Notes: generated by a model from the sequence alone, not told the origin. Positions 51,178 to 58,898 are shown, counted from the stretch's first letter. The stretch: DNA of 64,000 nucleotides from JACVRW01 sp038323835 (GCA_038323835.1 JBBQHI010000007.1:1-64000), one strand, 5' to 3'. Numbers and translations are program-made.

Positions 51178-53091
51178 ATGACCCTGACCAAGAAGCTCAC
51201 CGCTCCCGGCTGGTACCGCGCCATCCTCGGCACGGCCCTGATGTTCTGCCTGGGCACGGGCATCGTGCTCGCCGTTCGCACCGCCTACGGCTGGGACCCG
51301 CTCTGGGACTGGAACGCGATCATCACCGTGGGGGCGCTGGTGGCGGCCCCGTTCGGCTACCTGATCGGGATCGGCTGCTTCGACTACTGGTTCTACTGGG
51401 CGGCGGGCAACCCGACGCGCCCCGAGGACCACTCGGGCCACGGCGCCACCTCCTGGAAGGACTACTTCCGCGTCAACACCGATCACAAGGTGATCGGCAT
51501 CCAGTACATCGTCACCACGTTCTTCTTCTTCGTGTGCGGCGGGCTCATGGCCATGGTGATGCGGGCCGAGCTGGCCCAGCCGGGCACCCAGTTCGTGAAC
51601 CCGAACACCTTCAACGGGCTGTTCTCGGTGCACGCCTCGCTGATGATCTTCCTGTTCATCATCCCGGTCTTCGCCGGGATCGCGAACTACGTGCTCCCGC
51701 TGATGATCGGGGCCCCGGACATGGCCTTCCCGCGCCTGAACGCGCTCTCCTTCTGGATGCTGCCTATCGCGGGCGTGATGATGCTCACCAGCTTCTTCGC
51801 CGAGGGCGGCGCCTTCGCCACCGGCTGGACCGCGTACGCCCCACTCTCCACCGAGACGCCGATGGGCCAGCAGTTCTTCACCCTGGGCGTGCAGTTCGCG
51901 GGCGCCTCGTCGATCGCCACGGCGCTGAACTTCCTGGTCACGATCATCACGATGCGCGCGCCGGGCATGACCTTCTGGCGCATGCCGCTGCTGGTGTGGG
52001 CGAACTTCACCACCTCGCTGCTGGTGGTGATCGCCACACCGTTCGTCGCCGGCTCTCAGTTCTTCGTCCTGCTCGACCGCTCGCTCGGCACGCACTTCTT
52101 CGACCCATCGGCGGGAGGCGACGTGCTGATGTATCAGCACGTCTTCTGGTTCTACTCCCACCCGGCGGTCTACATCATGATGCTGCCGGGCTTCGGGATC
52201 ATCAGCGAGGTCATCTCCACGAATGCCCGCAAGCCCGTCTTCGGGTACCGGATGATGGCCTTCTCGCTGGTGGCCATCGTGATCCTCGGGTTCACGGTGT
52301 GGGCCCACCACATGTTCGTCTCGGGCATGTTCCCGTGGCTGCGGGTGCCGATGATGATCACCACGATGATGATCGCGGTGCCCACCGGCATCAAGATCTT
52401 CTCGTGGCTCGCCACGCTGTGGCGAGGGGTGATCCATCTCCGAACGCCCATGCTCTTCGCGCTCGGTTTCATCACGATGTTCACCCTGGGCGGGATCAGC
52501 GGCATCATGCTCGCGGTCGTGCCCTTCGACATCCACGTGTCGGACACGTACTTCATCGTGGCCCACATCCACTACGTGCTCTTCGGTGGATCGGTGTTCA
52601 CGATCTTCGCCGGGATCTACCACTGGTTCCCGAAGATGACGGGCCGGATGTACGACGAGACGCTGGGCAAGCTGCACTTCTGGCTCTCGTTCGTCTTCTT
52701 CAACGCCACCTTCGGGCCCATGCACCTCGTGGGCATCGACGGCATGCCGCGTCGCGTGGCCGACTACGCCGACAAGTACGCCACCTGGAACGCGATCATC
52801 TCGATCTCGGCGTTCCTGTTCGGGGCGTCGTTCCTGGTGTTCCTCTACAACATGGTCACCTCCTGGCGCCATGGCCCCAAGGCGCCGGCCAACCCGTGGC
52901 GAGCGCACTCGATCGAGTGGCAGGTGTCCTCCCCGCCCCCGATCTTCAACTTCGACGAGATCCCCACCGTTGTGGGCGGCCCGTATGAGTACGGCACCCC
53001 GGGCGCCGTTCACGCGGTGTTCAAGGAGAAGGCGCCCGCGGCCGCGGGCGCACCCGCCGGCGGAGGCGGGGCGCCGCCCCCGGCGGAATGA
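51178..53091 (+). CDS. ctaD2: Cytochrome c oxidase subunit I, A2 type
   Basis: 637 residues. Two additional N-terminal helices come before the twelve core helices. Ligand motifs SVHASLMIFLF, WAHHMFVSG and SDTYFIVAHIHYVLFGG are present. Helix VI reads YSHPAVYIMMLPGFG (Y326, S327, A330): the proton-channel glutamate is replaced and the Tyr-Ser pair appears, which defines the A2 subgroup of heme-copper oxidases. The C-terminus is a Gly/Pro/Ala-rich cytoplasmic tail. Its stop overlaps the Usp-like gene start by 4 bp. Confidence 0.95.
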   Translation: MTLTKKLTAPGWYRAILGTALMFCLGTGIVLAVRTAYGWDPLWDWNAIITVGALVAAPFGYLIGIGCFDYWFYWAAGNPTRPEDHSGHGATSWKDYFRVNTDHKVIGIQYIVTTFFFFVCGGLMAMVMRAELAQPGTQFVNPNTFNGLFSVHASLMIFLFIIPVFAGIANYVLPLMIGAPDMAFPRLNALSFWMLPIAGVMMLTSFFAEGGAFATGWTAYAPLSTETPMGQQFFTLGVQFAGASSIATALNFLVTIITMRAPGMTFWRMPLLVWANFTTSLLVVIATPFVAGSQFFVLLDRSLGTHFFDPSAGGDVLMYQHVFWFYSHPAVYIMMLPGFGIISEVISTNARKPVFGYRMMAFSLVAIVILGFTVWAHHMFVSGMFPWLRVPMMITTMMIAVPTGIKIFSWLATLWRGVIHLRTPMLFALGFITMFTLGGISGIMLAVVPFDIHVSDTYFIVAHIHYVLFGGSVFTIFAGIYHWFPKMTGRMYDETLGKLHFWLSFVFFNATFGPMHLVGIDGMPRRVADYADKYATWNAIISISAFLFGASFLVFLYNMVTSWRHGPKAPANPWRAHSIEWQVSSPPPIFNFDEIPTVVGGPYEYGTPGAVHAVFKEKAPAAAGAPAGGGGAPPPAE

Positions 53092-53963
53092 AGCGGATCC
53101 TCGTAGTGGCCAACGAGACGGTGGCCGGCCGGCCGCTGATCGACGCCGTCAAGCGCCATGCCGAGCACGGCGAGGTGGAGGTCACGGTGATCTGCCCTCA
53201 GAACCGGCCCAAGCACGGCTACGTGATCTACGAGTCCCAGGTGCGCGAGGCCACCGAGAACCGCCTGAAGATGACGCTGGCCATGCTGCGCGAGGCGGGC
53301 ATCCAGGCCCACGGCGAGTTGATGGACCCCGATCCCTATGCGGCCGTGATGGACGCCCTGGGCGAGCAGGACTACGACGAGATCATCGTCTCCACCCACC
53401 CCGAGACGCGCTCGGGCTGGCTGCGCGAAGGCTTGGTGGACCGGATCAAGCGCGCGTCGCGGCGCCCGGTGGAGCACTTGGTGGTGGACCTCGACGCCGA
53501 GCGGGACGACATGAAGCGCACGCTGGTGGTGGCCAACCAGACCATGACCGGCCACGCCCTCCTCGACCTGCTCCGGAAGAAGGCCGGCGATGAGCCGCGC
53601 AGGTTCATCGTGGTGTGCCCGGACACGGCGGCCAACGGCAACGGCGAGGGCGCGAGCGAGTCGGCGCCGGAGCGCCTGGCGCACATGCTGAAGGAGCTGA
53701 ACGACTCCGGGCTGGACGCCATCGGACAGGTGGTGCACCCCGATCCCTATACGGCGATCCAGAACGCGCTCCAGTTCTACGCGCCGGACGACATCGTGAT
53801 CTCCACCTTCCCGGAGACCCGCTCGGGCTGGCTGCGCGGTGACCTGATCGAGCGCGTACGCGCCTCCACCGGCAAGCCCGTGGAGCACGTGGTGAGCGAG
53901 GAGCGCAGGCCGACCGATGATCGGCCGAGCACCGGAGCAGGTAGTAGCGAGGAGGTCGCCTGA
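53088..53963 (+). CDS. Tandem-duplicated Usp-like protein in the oxidase operon
   Basis: 291 residues in two homologous halves starting at residues 1 (MKRILVVANETVAG) and 142 (MKRTLVVANQTMTG). Each half ends with the same block: DPDPYAAVMDAL and STHPETRSGWLREGL in the first, HPDPYTAIQNAL and STFPETRSGWLRGDL in the second. The alpha/beta pattern resembles universal stress proteins but the G-2x-G-9x-G ATP motif is missing. Residues 270-284 (SEERRPTDDRPSTGA) are encoded by a palindromic element. Overlaps with coxA2 (4 bp) and ctaE (1 bp) tie it to the oxidase. Confidence 0.75.
   Translation: MKRILVVANETVAGRPLIDAVKRHAEHGEVEVTVICPQNRPKHGYVIYESQVREATENRLKMTLAMLREAGIQAHGELMDPDPYAAVMDALGEQDYDEIIVSTHPETRSGWLREGLVDRIKRASRRPVEHLVVDLDAERDDMKRTLVVANQTMTGHALLDLLRKKAGDEPRRFIVVCPDTAANGNGEGASESAPERLAHMLKELNDSGLDAIGQVVHPDPYTAIQNALQFYAPDDIVISTFPETRSGWLRGDLIERVRASTGKPVEHVVSEERRPTDDRPSTGAGSSEEVA
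53895..53939 (+). repeat. 45-bp palindromic element at the end of the Usp-like gene
   Basis: Starts AGCGAGGAGCGC and ends GAGCACCGGAGCA; arms GGCCGA and TCGGCC around a longer loop. It is read in the same frame as the GH15 copy (EER...STxA). A partial AGCGAGGAG follows at 53946-53954. Confidence 0.88.
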
Positions 53964-54580
53964 TGGAGTCCGCATCGGTGGCCGCGGGCCACGACGCGCA
54001 CGACCACCACGGCCCGCCCGAGGCCAACAATTCCTCGCGGGTGGATGCGCAGACCCTCGGGATGCTGCTCTTCATCGTCTCGGAGATCATGCTCTTCGGA
54101 GCGTTCTTCACGGCCTACTTCTTCATCCGAGTCGTGGACGACTCCGGGTGGTTCCCCATCAACGGCACGGACCTCCCCGTCAGCGTGGCGGGCGTGAACA
54201 CCGCGATCCTGATCTCCTCGAGCTTCACGATGCACTGGGCGCTCGAGGGGGCTCGCAACGAGAACCGCCGTGCGCTGAAGGTGGGCCTGCTCACCACGGC
54301 GCTGCTCGGCCTCTCGTTCCTCACGATCCAGATCAACGAGTACGTCCACCTGGGCTTCGCCCCGCACGACAACGCGCAGGGCACGATCTTCTACTGCCTG
54401 ACGGGCCTGCACGGAGCCCACGTGTTCGTCGGTCTCTCGCTCCTCACGATGGCCACGGTGCGCGCCTTCAGGGGGCACTACACGGCGAAGGAGCACCGCG
54501 GAGTGGAGGTGCCGGGCATCTACTGGCACTTCGTCGACGTGATGTGGATCCTCGTGTACAGCACGCTGTACGTGCTCTGA
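53963..54580 (+). CDS. ctaE: Cytochrome c oxidase subunit III
   Basis: 205 residues, five membrane helices, as in the short bacterial form. MLLFIVSEIMLFGAFFTAYF, NEYVHLGF and LHGAHVFVGL and a final YWHFVDVMWILVYSTLY are conserved subunit III motifs. A His-rich N-terminus precedes them. It is the only subunit III gene in the window although there are two subunit I/II pairs. Its ATG overlaps the Usp-like stop (TGATG). Confidence 0.95.
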   Translation: MESASVAAGHDAHDHHGPPEANNSSRVDAQTLGMLLFIVSEIMLFGAFFTAYFFIRVVDDSGWFPINGTDLPVSVAGVNTAILISSSFTMHWALEGARNENRRALKVGLLTTALLGLSFLTIQINEYVHLGFAPHDNAQGTIFYCLTGLHGAHVFVGLSLLTMATVRAFRGHYTAKEHRGVEVPGIYWHFVDVMWILVYSTLYVL

Positions 54581-54596
54581 TGACTGCCCGCCGCCA

Positions 54597-54704
54597 GTGC
54601 TGAACCCCCTGCGCAGCGAGCGGGAGGCGTTCCGCTTCCTGCTCTACGTGGCGGTTGTCGTGGCCGTGGTGGTCGCGCTCGTGCTGCTGCTGCGCGCGCT
54701 TTGA
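54597..54704 (+). CDS. 35-residue membrane microprotein after ctaE
   Basis: From GTG 54597: LNPLRSEREAFRFLLY followed by a continuous hydrophobic helix VAVVVAVVVALVLLL and a short end RAL. It begins 16 bp after ctaE and its stop overlaps the TTG of the following gene. It is likely an oxidase-associated subunit analogous in position to small subunit IV proteins, but no family name can be given. Confidence 0.6.
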   Translation: MLNPLRSEREAFRFLLYVAVVVAVVVALVLLLRAL

Positions 54705-55465
54705 GCGCCGACCTCGAGCTGGCGGAGCGCGCAGCGCGCACGGCCGGCGAGATGTTGCTCACCTACTTCGGGCGGCCTCCCGAGGGCCTCGAGCGCAAGT
54801 CCAGCCGCAACGATCCCGTGTCCGACGCCGACCGCGAGGCCGAGCGCGTGATCGTGGACCTGCTGGCGTCCGAGCGACCCGAAGACGGCCTGCTGGCCGA
54901 GGAGGGCTCCAGTCGTGAGGGCTCGAGCGGCCGGCGCTGGATCGTGGACCCGCTCGACGGAACCGTGAACTTCCTCTACGGGCTCCCGTGCTGGGGCGTG
55001 AGCATCGCCCTGGAGGACGACGGAGGGATGGCGGTGGGCGTCGTCCACGACCCGACCCGCGAGGAGACCTTCCGCGCCGCCCGCGGCGGGGGCGCCGAGG
55101 TGAACGGCTCCCCGCTCACGGTCCGGACCCCGCGCAACCTCGACCGGGCCCTGGTGGGCACGGGCTTCGGCTACGACCGCGAGCGCCGCGCCGCCCAGGG
55201 CGCGCTGATGGCGCGCCTGCTGCCGCTGGTCCGGGACATCCGGCGCACGGGCGCGGCGGCGCTCGACCTGTCCTGGCTGGCCGCGGGACGCCTCGACGGA
55301 TACTTCGAGCACGGGCTCAACCCGTGGGACTGGGCCGCCGGGCGCCTGATCGCCGAGGAGGCGGGCGCAACCGTGGTGGAGCTGCCCGGAGACCCGGCGG
55401 GCCTGGCCGTGGCGTCGACGCCCCAGCTGGCCTCGGCGTTGGCCGAGATCGCCCGCACGCTTTAA
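54701..55465 (+). CDS. Inositol monophosphatase-family enzyme
   Basis: 254 residues from TTG 54701, overlapping the previous stop. LLAEEGS gives the first metal glutamate, WIVDPLDGTVNFLYG the central Asp-rich motif, and NPWDWAAGRLIAEEAG the C-terminal motif of the lithium-sensitive phosphatases. Substrates could be myo-inositol-1-phosphate, histidinol phosphate, fructose-1,6-bisphosphate or PAP; local context does not decide. The gene ends the plus-strand oxidase run, before a palindromic element. Confidence 0.88.
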   Translation: MSADLELAERAARTAGEMLLTYFGRPPEGLERKSSRNDPVSDADREAERVIVDLLASERPEDGLLAEEGSSREGSSGRRWIVDPLDGTVNFLYGLPCWGVSIALEDDGGMAVGVVHDPTREETFRAARGGGAEVNGSPLTVRTPRNLDRALVGTGFGYDRERRAAQGALMARLLPLVRDIRRTGAAALDLSWLAAGRLDGYFEHGLNPWDWAAGRLIAEEAGATVVELPGDPAGLAVASTPQLASALAEIARTL

Positions 55466-55473
55466 CGCGGCCG

Positions 55474-55518
55474 AGCGAGGAGCGGAGGTCGATCGGTGAT
55501 CGGCCGAGCACCGGAGCA
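55474..55518 (+). repeat. 45-bp palindromic element, copy between convergent genes
   Basis: AGCGAGGAGCGGAG start, GAGCACCGGAGCA end. The stem reads GTCGATC, GGT, GATCGGC, with a U-G wobble replacing one pair. It fills the gap between the phosphatase stop 55465 and the cytochrome c stop 55522. Confidence 0.9.
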
Positions 55519-55521
55519 GGT

Positions 55522-56211
55522 TTACTTCGCCAGTAGGTAGTCCACGAGGGCCTTGAGCTGCTTGTCGCTCAGCTTGCCCTTGAAGCTCGGCATCACGCCC
55601 TTGCCGAAGCCGCTCACCGTGGAGGCCGTGGGGTCGGTGATGGACTCCAGCACGTACTGCTGGGCGCTCTTGCCCGGCTCGCGCTTGCCCGCGGCGGCGG
55701 CGAGCTGATCCAGGCCCGGCCCGATGTTCCCGGTGGCGCCGGCCTTCGCGAGCTGGTGGCAGCCCGCGCATCCGGCCGCGGTGAATATCTGGGCCCCGGT
55801 GGTGGCCCCGGCCAGGCCCGCCTGGGCCAGCGCGCCCGTGTCCTCACCCGGCTTACCGGTGACGAAGGCCACGTAGGCGGCCACGTCCCGGGCGTCGTGC
55901 CCCGTCACGAGGTTCCGGGGCATCACGCTGCGGCTGAGGGCGTTCTTGATCTGGTCCCGGACCACTCCCTGAACGGTCTCCCGGTTGAACCCGCTCTGCA
56001 GGGCGGCGCGAAAGGCCACGTCCAGCGACGGGCCCACCTTGCCCTGGGTGCCGGCCCGCGCCAGCTGGTGGCAGGACCCGCACTTCTGCACGAACTGGGC
56101 CTTCCCGTTGGACAGGTCCGGCTCGTCGCGGGCTCCGCACGCGGCCAGCGGCATCACGGCAAGCGCGACCCCGAGGGCAGCGAGCTTGGCCTTGTTCCGG
56201 ACGAGGCTCAC
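55522..56211 (-). CDS. Diheme cytochrome c lipoprotein
   Basis: 229 residues. The lipobox LAAC in AVMPLAACGAR marks lipid attachment at about C25. Two CxxCH heme sites follow, CGSCH and CAGCH, each with a later methionine (SVMPRNL; GVMPSFKG). Two class I cytochrome c domains in tandem. Anchored outside the membrane, it is a natural electron donor for the CuA oxidases encoded next to it. The ATG overlaps the glycosyltransferase stop by 4 bp. Confidence 0.9.
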   Translation of the reverse strand: MSLVRNKAKLAALGVALAVMPLAACGARDEPDLSNGKAQFVQKCGSCHQLARAGTQGKVGPSLDVAFRAALQSGFNRETVQGVVRDQIKNALSRSVMPRNLVTGHDARDVAAYVAFVTGKPGEDTGALAQAGLAGATTGAQIFTAAGCAGCHQLAKAGATGNIGPGLDQLAAAAGKREPGKSAQQYVLESITDPTASTVSGFGKGVMPSFKGKLSDKQLKALVDYLLAK

Positions 56212-57707
56212 GGGCCGGGAACACTACCCGCTGAGGGCGCTGGAGAGGGGAGCTGTTCGAGCCGGCCCTGCGCCGCCGCGATCACCCCCTCGCCCACGCT
56301 CTCCCAGCTGTAGCGCCCGGCCGCGGCATCGGCCAGCGCAGCTCTCACCCGGCCGCGTTCGGCCGCGTCCATGGTCAGCCACCGGACCAGCTTGGCGGCG
56401 ATGTCGTCCACCGAGTCCGGCCCCACCTCGAACGACAGAAGCGGACGCAGGTGCTCGGGCAGAGCCGGGGCCAGGGTGGCCGTGACCTCCGCCATGCCGG
56501 AGTGGTCGGCGGACAGCGGGAGAGCCCCGCAGGCGGCGGCCTCCGCGGCCACCATGCCGAAGGCCTCGGGGAAGGTGCTGGGCATCACCTGCGCCTCGCA
56601 GGCGGGCAGAAGGTCGGGGAGGTCGTCGTGCTCGAGCCGCCCGGTGAAGTGGATCCGATCGGCCGCCCCGGGGGCGGCCGCGCGCCACTCGTCGCCCACC
56701 CGTGCGAGGAAGGACTGGAGGTGCCGGAGGGGCCCGGGCGGGCCGCCCTCCAGCTCGCGCCCACGCGACGCCAGCTCGCCGAGCGCCTCCACGTCCGCGC
56801 GCCGGAGCGCCCCCACGAAGTCGTCCCGCAGCGCGTCGCGGTAGGTGCCGAAGCCCACCACCACGAGCCGCGCCTCGGGAACCCTGGCCACCACGAGCGG
56901 CCATGCCGCCAGCAGCAGATCCACGCCCTTCGACACGATCAGCTTGCCCACGTAGCTCACGATGCGGTCCCGAGCCGGGTCGAGCTCGCTCAGAGCATCC
57001 GCCGCACCCGCGTCGCCCCCCCAAGCCGCCGTCTCGCCGCCCCGCAGCCGCTCGGCCAGGTCGTGTAGCCCAGCCGCGGCCTCCTCCGGCGCTCGCGGCC
57101 GGAAGGTGTGCACGTCCACCCCGGGCGGACCCAGCCGCGTGCGCTCCGGGAGGCCCTCCTCGTTCATCACCTCCCACAGGCTCTCGGCGGTGTGACGTGA
57201 CCCCACCAGCACCGCGCTCGCGCCGCGCAGGCCCTCGAGCGCGTAGGGCAGGAAGCGCTCGCGGTGCGGGCGCACGGTGTACTCGAGCGCGCTGCCGTGG
57301 ACCTTCACCGCGTAGGGCACACGACCCTCGAGAGCCCGGGCCAGGATCACCGGCCCCATCACCAGGTGATTGGCCAGCGCCACGTCCGGGCGGGTCTCCT
57401 CCACCACCCTCCGCACCGCGTCCACGTTGGCCGCGATGTAGCGCTCCACGCCCTCGTCGTCGAGCTCGGGGTAGGGCACGGCGCGATAGCCCTCGTAGGT
57501 ATCCGCCACGTACACCGGCAGGACCCCGCCGATGTCGGGCACGGTCACTCTCACGGCCTCCGGGAGCCCGAGCGGGCCGGGATCGTGCTCCTGGCAGACG
57601 AGTTCCACCCGGTGGCCCAGCCGGGCCAGCGCGCGGACGAGGCTGGCGTTGTAGATGTTGCTGCCGGTGCCGCGCAGCAGGTAGCCGTGGAAGATCAGAA
57701 TTCGCAT
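56208..57707 (-). CDS. GT4-family glycosyltransferase
   Basis: 499 residues. The N-terminal Rossmann domain has FHGYLLRGTGSNIYNASLVR (donor/acceptor loop) and the C-terminal domain VSYVGKLIVSKGVDLLLAAW and PSTFPEAFGMVAAEAAACG, the GT-B EX7E nucleotide-sugar site. A large insertion (about 310-345) lies in the second domain. It probably transfers a sugar to a lipid, trehalose-like or cell-wall acceptor at the cytoplasmic face. A palindromic element lies just upstream of its start. Confidence 0.88.
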   Translation of the reverse strand: MRILIFHGYLLRGTGSNIYNASLVRALARLGHRVELVCQEHDPGPLGLPEAVRVTVPDIGGVLPVYVADTYEGYRAVPYPELDDEGVERYIAANVDAVRRVVEETRPDVALANHLVMGPVILARALEGRVPYAVKVHGSALEYTVRPHRERFLPYALEGLRGASAVLVGSRHTAESLWEVMNEEGLPERTRLGPPGVDVHTFRPRAPEEAAAGLHDLAERLRGGETAAWGGDAGAADALSELDPARDRIVSYVGKLIVSKGVDLLLAAWPLVVARVPEARLVVVGFGTYRDALRDDFVGALRRADVEALGELASRGRELEGGPPGPLRHLQSFLARVGDEWRAAAPGAADRIHFTGRLEHDDLPDLLPACEAQVMPSTFPEAFGMVAAEAAACGALPLSADHSGMAEVTATLAPALPEHLRPLLSFEVGPDSVDDIAAKLVRWLTMDAAERGRVRAALADAAAGRYSWESVGEGVIAAAQGRLEQLPSPAPSAGSVPGP

Positions 57708-57715
57708 AATGGGGT

Positions 57716-57760
57716 GGCTGCGGTGCTCGCTTGATCGACGATCAATCTGTGCTCCTCGCC
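57716..57760 (-). repeat. 45-bp palindromic element with changed stem
   Basis: Ends GGCTGCGGTGCTCGC and GCTCCTCGCC are canonical, but the stem is TTGATCG-A-CGATCAA: both arms changed together relative to the consensus. It lies between divergent genes starting at 57707 and 57788. Confidence 0.9.
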
Positions 57761-57787
57761 TGTGACGCTCGCTATTGTTCCGCGCCG

Positions 57788-58057
57788 ATGCCCGGAGGCC
57801 AGAAGTACAGACTGCGCGCGCGCTCCGACCGTGAGGTCGTTCGCGAGATCAAGCCTGGTGTGCGCTATCTCGACGGGGATTCCGGCGAGGAGCTTAAGGT
57901 CGTGGCGGCGGTTCTGCCGCTCGCCCCCTCTCCGAGCGACCTGCCCTACGCCGTGGAGAACCTCCGCCTCTGCGGATGCTCGCTGGAGCAGCTGGTCCAG
58001 AAGGACCTGAACGACTGCCCGCACTGCGGCCGTCGGCTCCCCGCCTTCGAAGGCTGA
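57788..58057 (+). CDS. Small protein with zinc-ribbon-like cysteines
   Basis: 89 residues. The C-terminal half contains LCGC and CPHCGRR, four cysteines that could bind zinc; the N-terminal half reads KYRLRARSDREVVREIKPGV with no known match. There is no signal peptide. An upstream ATG would start inside the palindromic element, so ATG 57788 is preferred. Unknown function. Confidence 0.6.
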   Translation: MPGGQKYRLRARSDREVVREIKPGVRYLDGDSGEELKVVAAVLPLAPSPSDLPYAVENLRLCGCSLEQLVQKDLNDCPHCGRRLPAFEG

Positions 58058-58087
58058 CCCCGCCGGCGTGTCGCGCCGGGTGCCGAC

Positions 58088-58132
58088 AGGGAGGAGCGGA
58101 GCCCGATCGGTGATCGGGCGAGCACCGCACCA
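58088..58132 (+). repeat. 45-bp palindromic element, first of a close pair
   Basis: Full consensus copy (GCCCGATC, GGT, GATCGGGC), followed by CCATG. It lies 48 bp from the next copy, in the same orientation. Confidence 0.92.
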
Positions 58133-58135
58133 TGT

Positions 58136-58180
58136 TTTGAGGAGCGGAGCCCGATCGGTGATCGGGCGAGCACCGCACCA
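58136..58180 (+). repeat. 45-bp palindromic element overlapping a lipoprotein start
   Basis: Full copy, near-identical to the preceding one. Its GTG at 58158-58160 is the best start codon for the lipoprotein that follows, so its right half encodes the first residues (IGRAPHH). Confidence 0.92.
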
Positions 58181-58475
58181 TGTCCTATTCCTCCTCGTAC
58201 TGCTCACGCTCGCCGCGGGCTGCGGGGGCGACGACGAACAGGACAACCCACCCCCGCTTCCGGACCTGACCGTGCCCCGGGAGACGGCCCCGCCCCCGGT
58301 CACCGACACCTCGCCGCAGACGGACACCTCACCCGCGCAAACCACGCCGCCCGCCACCGTGCCCGACACCCAGACGGCGCCGGACAGCCCTCAGAACGAC
58401 ACCCCACCGCCCGCGGACACCCCCGCGCAGCGGTTCGAGCAGTTCTGCAACGAGAATCCGGGGGCCTGCGGCTAG
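58158..58475 (+). CDS. Small Pro/Thr-rich lipoprotein
   Basis: 105 residues. VLFLLVLLTLAAGC is a clear lipoprotein signal with lipobox LAAGC; the mature part is an acidic, Pro/Thr-rich linker (DTSPQTDTSPAQTTPPATV) ending CNENPGACG with two cysteines. The signal has no start codon of its own: the ATG at 58180 is out of frame, so translation must begin at GTG 58158 (or 58110) inside palindromic elements. Function unknown. Confidence 0.6.
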   Translation: MIGRAPHHVLFLLVLLTLAAGCGGDDEQDNPPPLPDLTVPRETAPPPVTDTSPQTDTSPAQTTPPATVPDTQTAPDSPQNDTPPPADTPAQRFEQFCNENPGACG

Positions 58476-58479
58476 GACA

Positions 58480-58524
58480 TGGTGCGGTGCTCGCCCGATC
58501 ACCGATCGGGCTCCGCTCCTACCT
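58480..58524 (-). repeat. 45-bp palindromic element between convergent genes
   Basis: Minus-orientation copy, TGGTGCGGTGCTCG to CTCCGCTCCTACCT, with core GCCCGATC, ACC, GATCGGGC. Its last two bases overlap the stop codon of the STAS gene. Confidence 0.92.
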
Positions 58525-58885
58525 AGGTGGCGACCACGCCGCCCAGCGCCTCGTCGCGGGTGGCGAAGATGCTCAGTCGGCTCGTGAGGCCGGTGATCTC
58601 GAACGGCCGAAGGATGCGCTGCGTGGGGCACACGAGAATCAGGCTGCCGTGGCGCGTGCCCAGGTGTCTCACCGCGTTGAGGATCACGCTGATGCCGGTG
58701 GAGTCCATGAAGGTCACCTCGGAGAGGTCCACCACCATCACCCGCTTGCCATCCTCCACGAGATCGAGCATCCGCCTACCCAGGCGGGGCGCCGTGAGGG
58801 CATCGATCTCGCCGTGGGGCGCCACGACATGCGTGACGTCATCCACGGACTCGTCGAGAAGCCCGAAGTCGATCGCTCCCCCCAC
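58523..58885 (-). CDS. STAS-domain anti-sigma factor antagonist
   Basis: 120 residues from GTG 58885. VVAPHGEIDALTAPRLGRRM and VVDLSEVTFMDSTGISVIL, with the phosphorylatable serine in MDSTG, match SpoIIAA/RsbV-type antagonists. Such a protein binds an anti-sigma kinase and frees a sigma factor; neither partner is in the window. The GTG lies in the loop of a CCCCCC/GGGGGG hairpin (58878-58892), which would hinder initiation; a GTG 14 codons in is the alternative. Confidence 0.82.
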   Translation of the reverse strand: MGGAIDFGLLDESVDDVTHVVAPHGEIDALTAPRLGRRMLDLVEDGKRVMVVDLSEVTFMDSTGISVILNAVRHLGTRHGSLILVCPTQRILRPFEITGLTSRLSIFATRDEALGGVVAT

Positions 58886-58892
58886 CGGGGGG
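58878..58892. promoter_or_regulatory. C6/G6 hairpin around the STAS start codon
   Basis: CCCCCC, ACC, GGGGGG on the plus strand; in the minus-strand mRNA the GTG overlaps the loop and first stem base. A second C6 run lies ten bases further on. It may restrict translation or only reflect a wrong start. Confidence 0.4.
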
Positions 58893-58898
58893 AACCTA

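Noticed and set aside
53088..53963. Usp-like gene as two separate genes starting at 53088 and 53511
   Set aside because: The frame is continuous through the second methionine, and no stop or ribosome binding site separates the halves.
58180..58260. Lipoprotein start at ATG 58180
   Set aside because: That ATG is in another frame and yields a Ser/Arg-rich sequence without signal peptide or lipobox.
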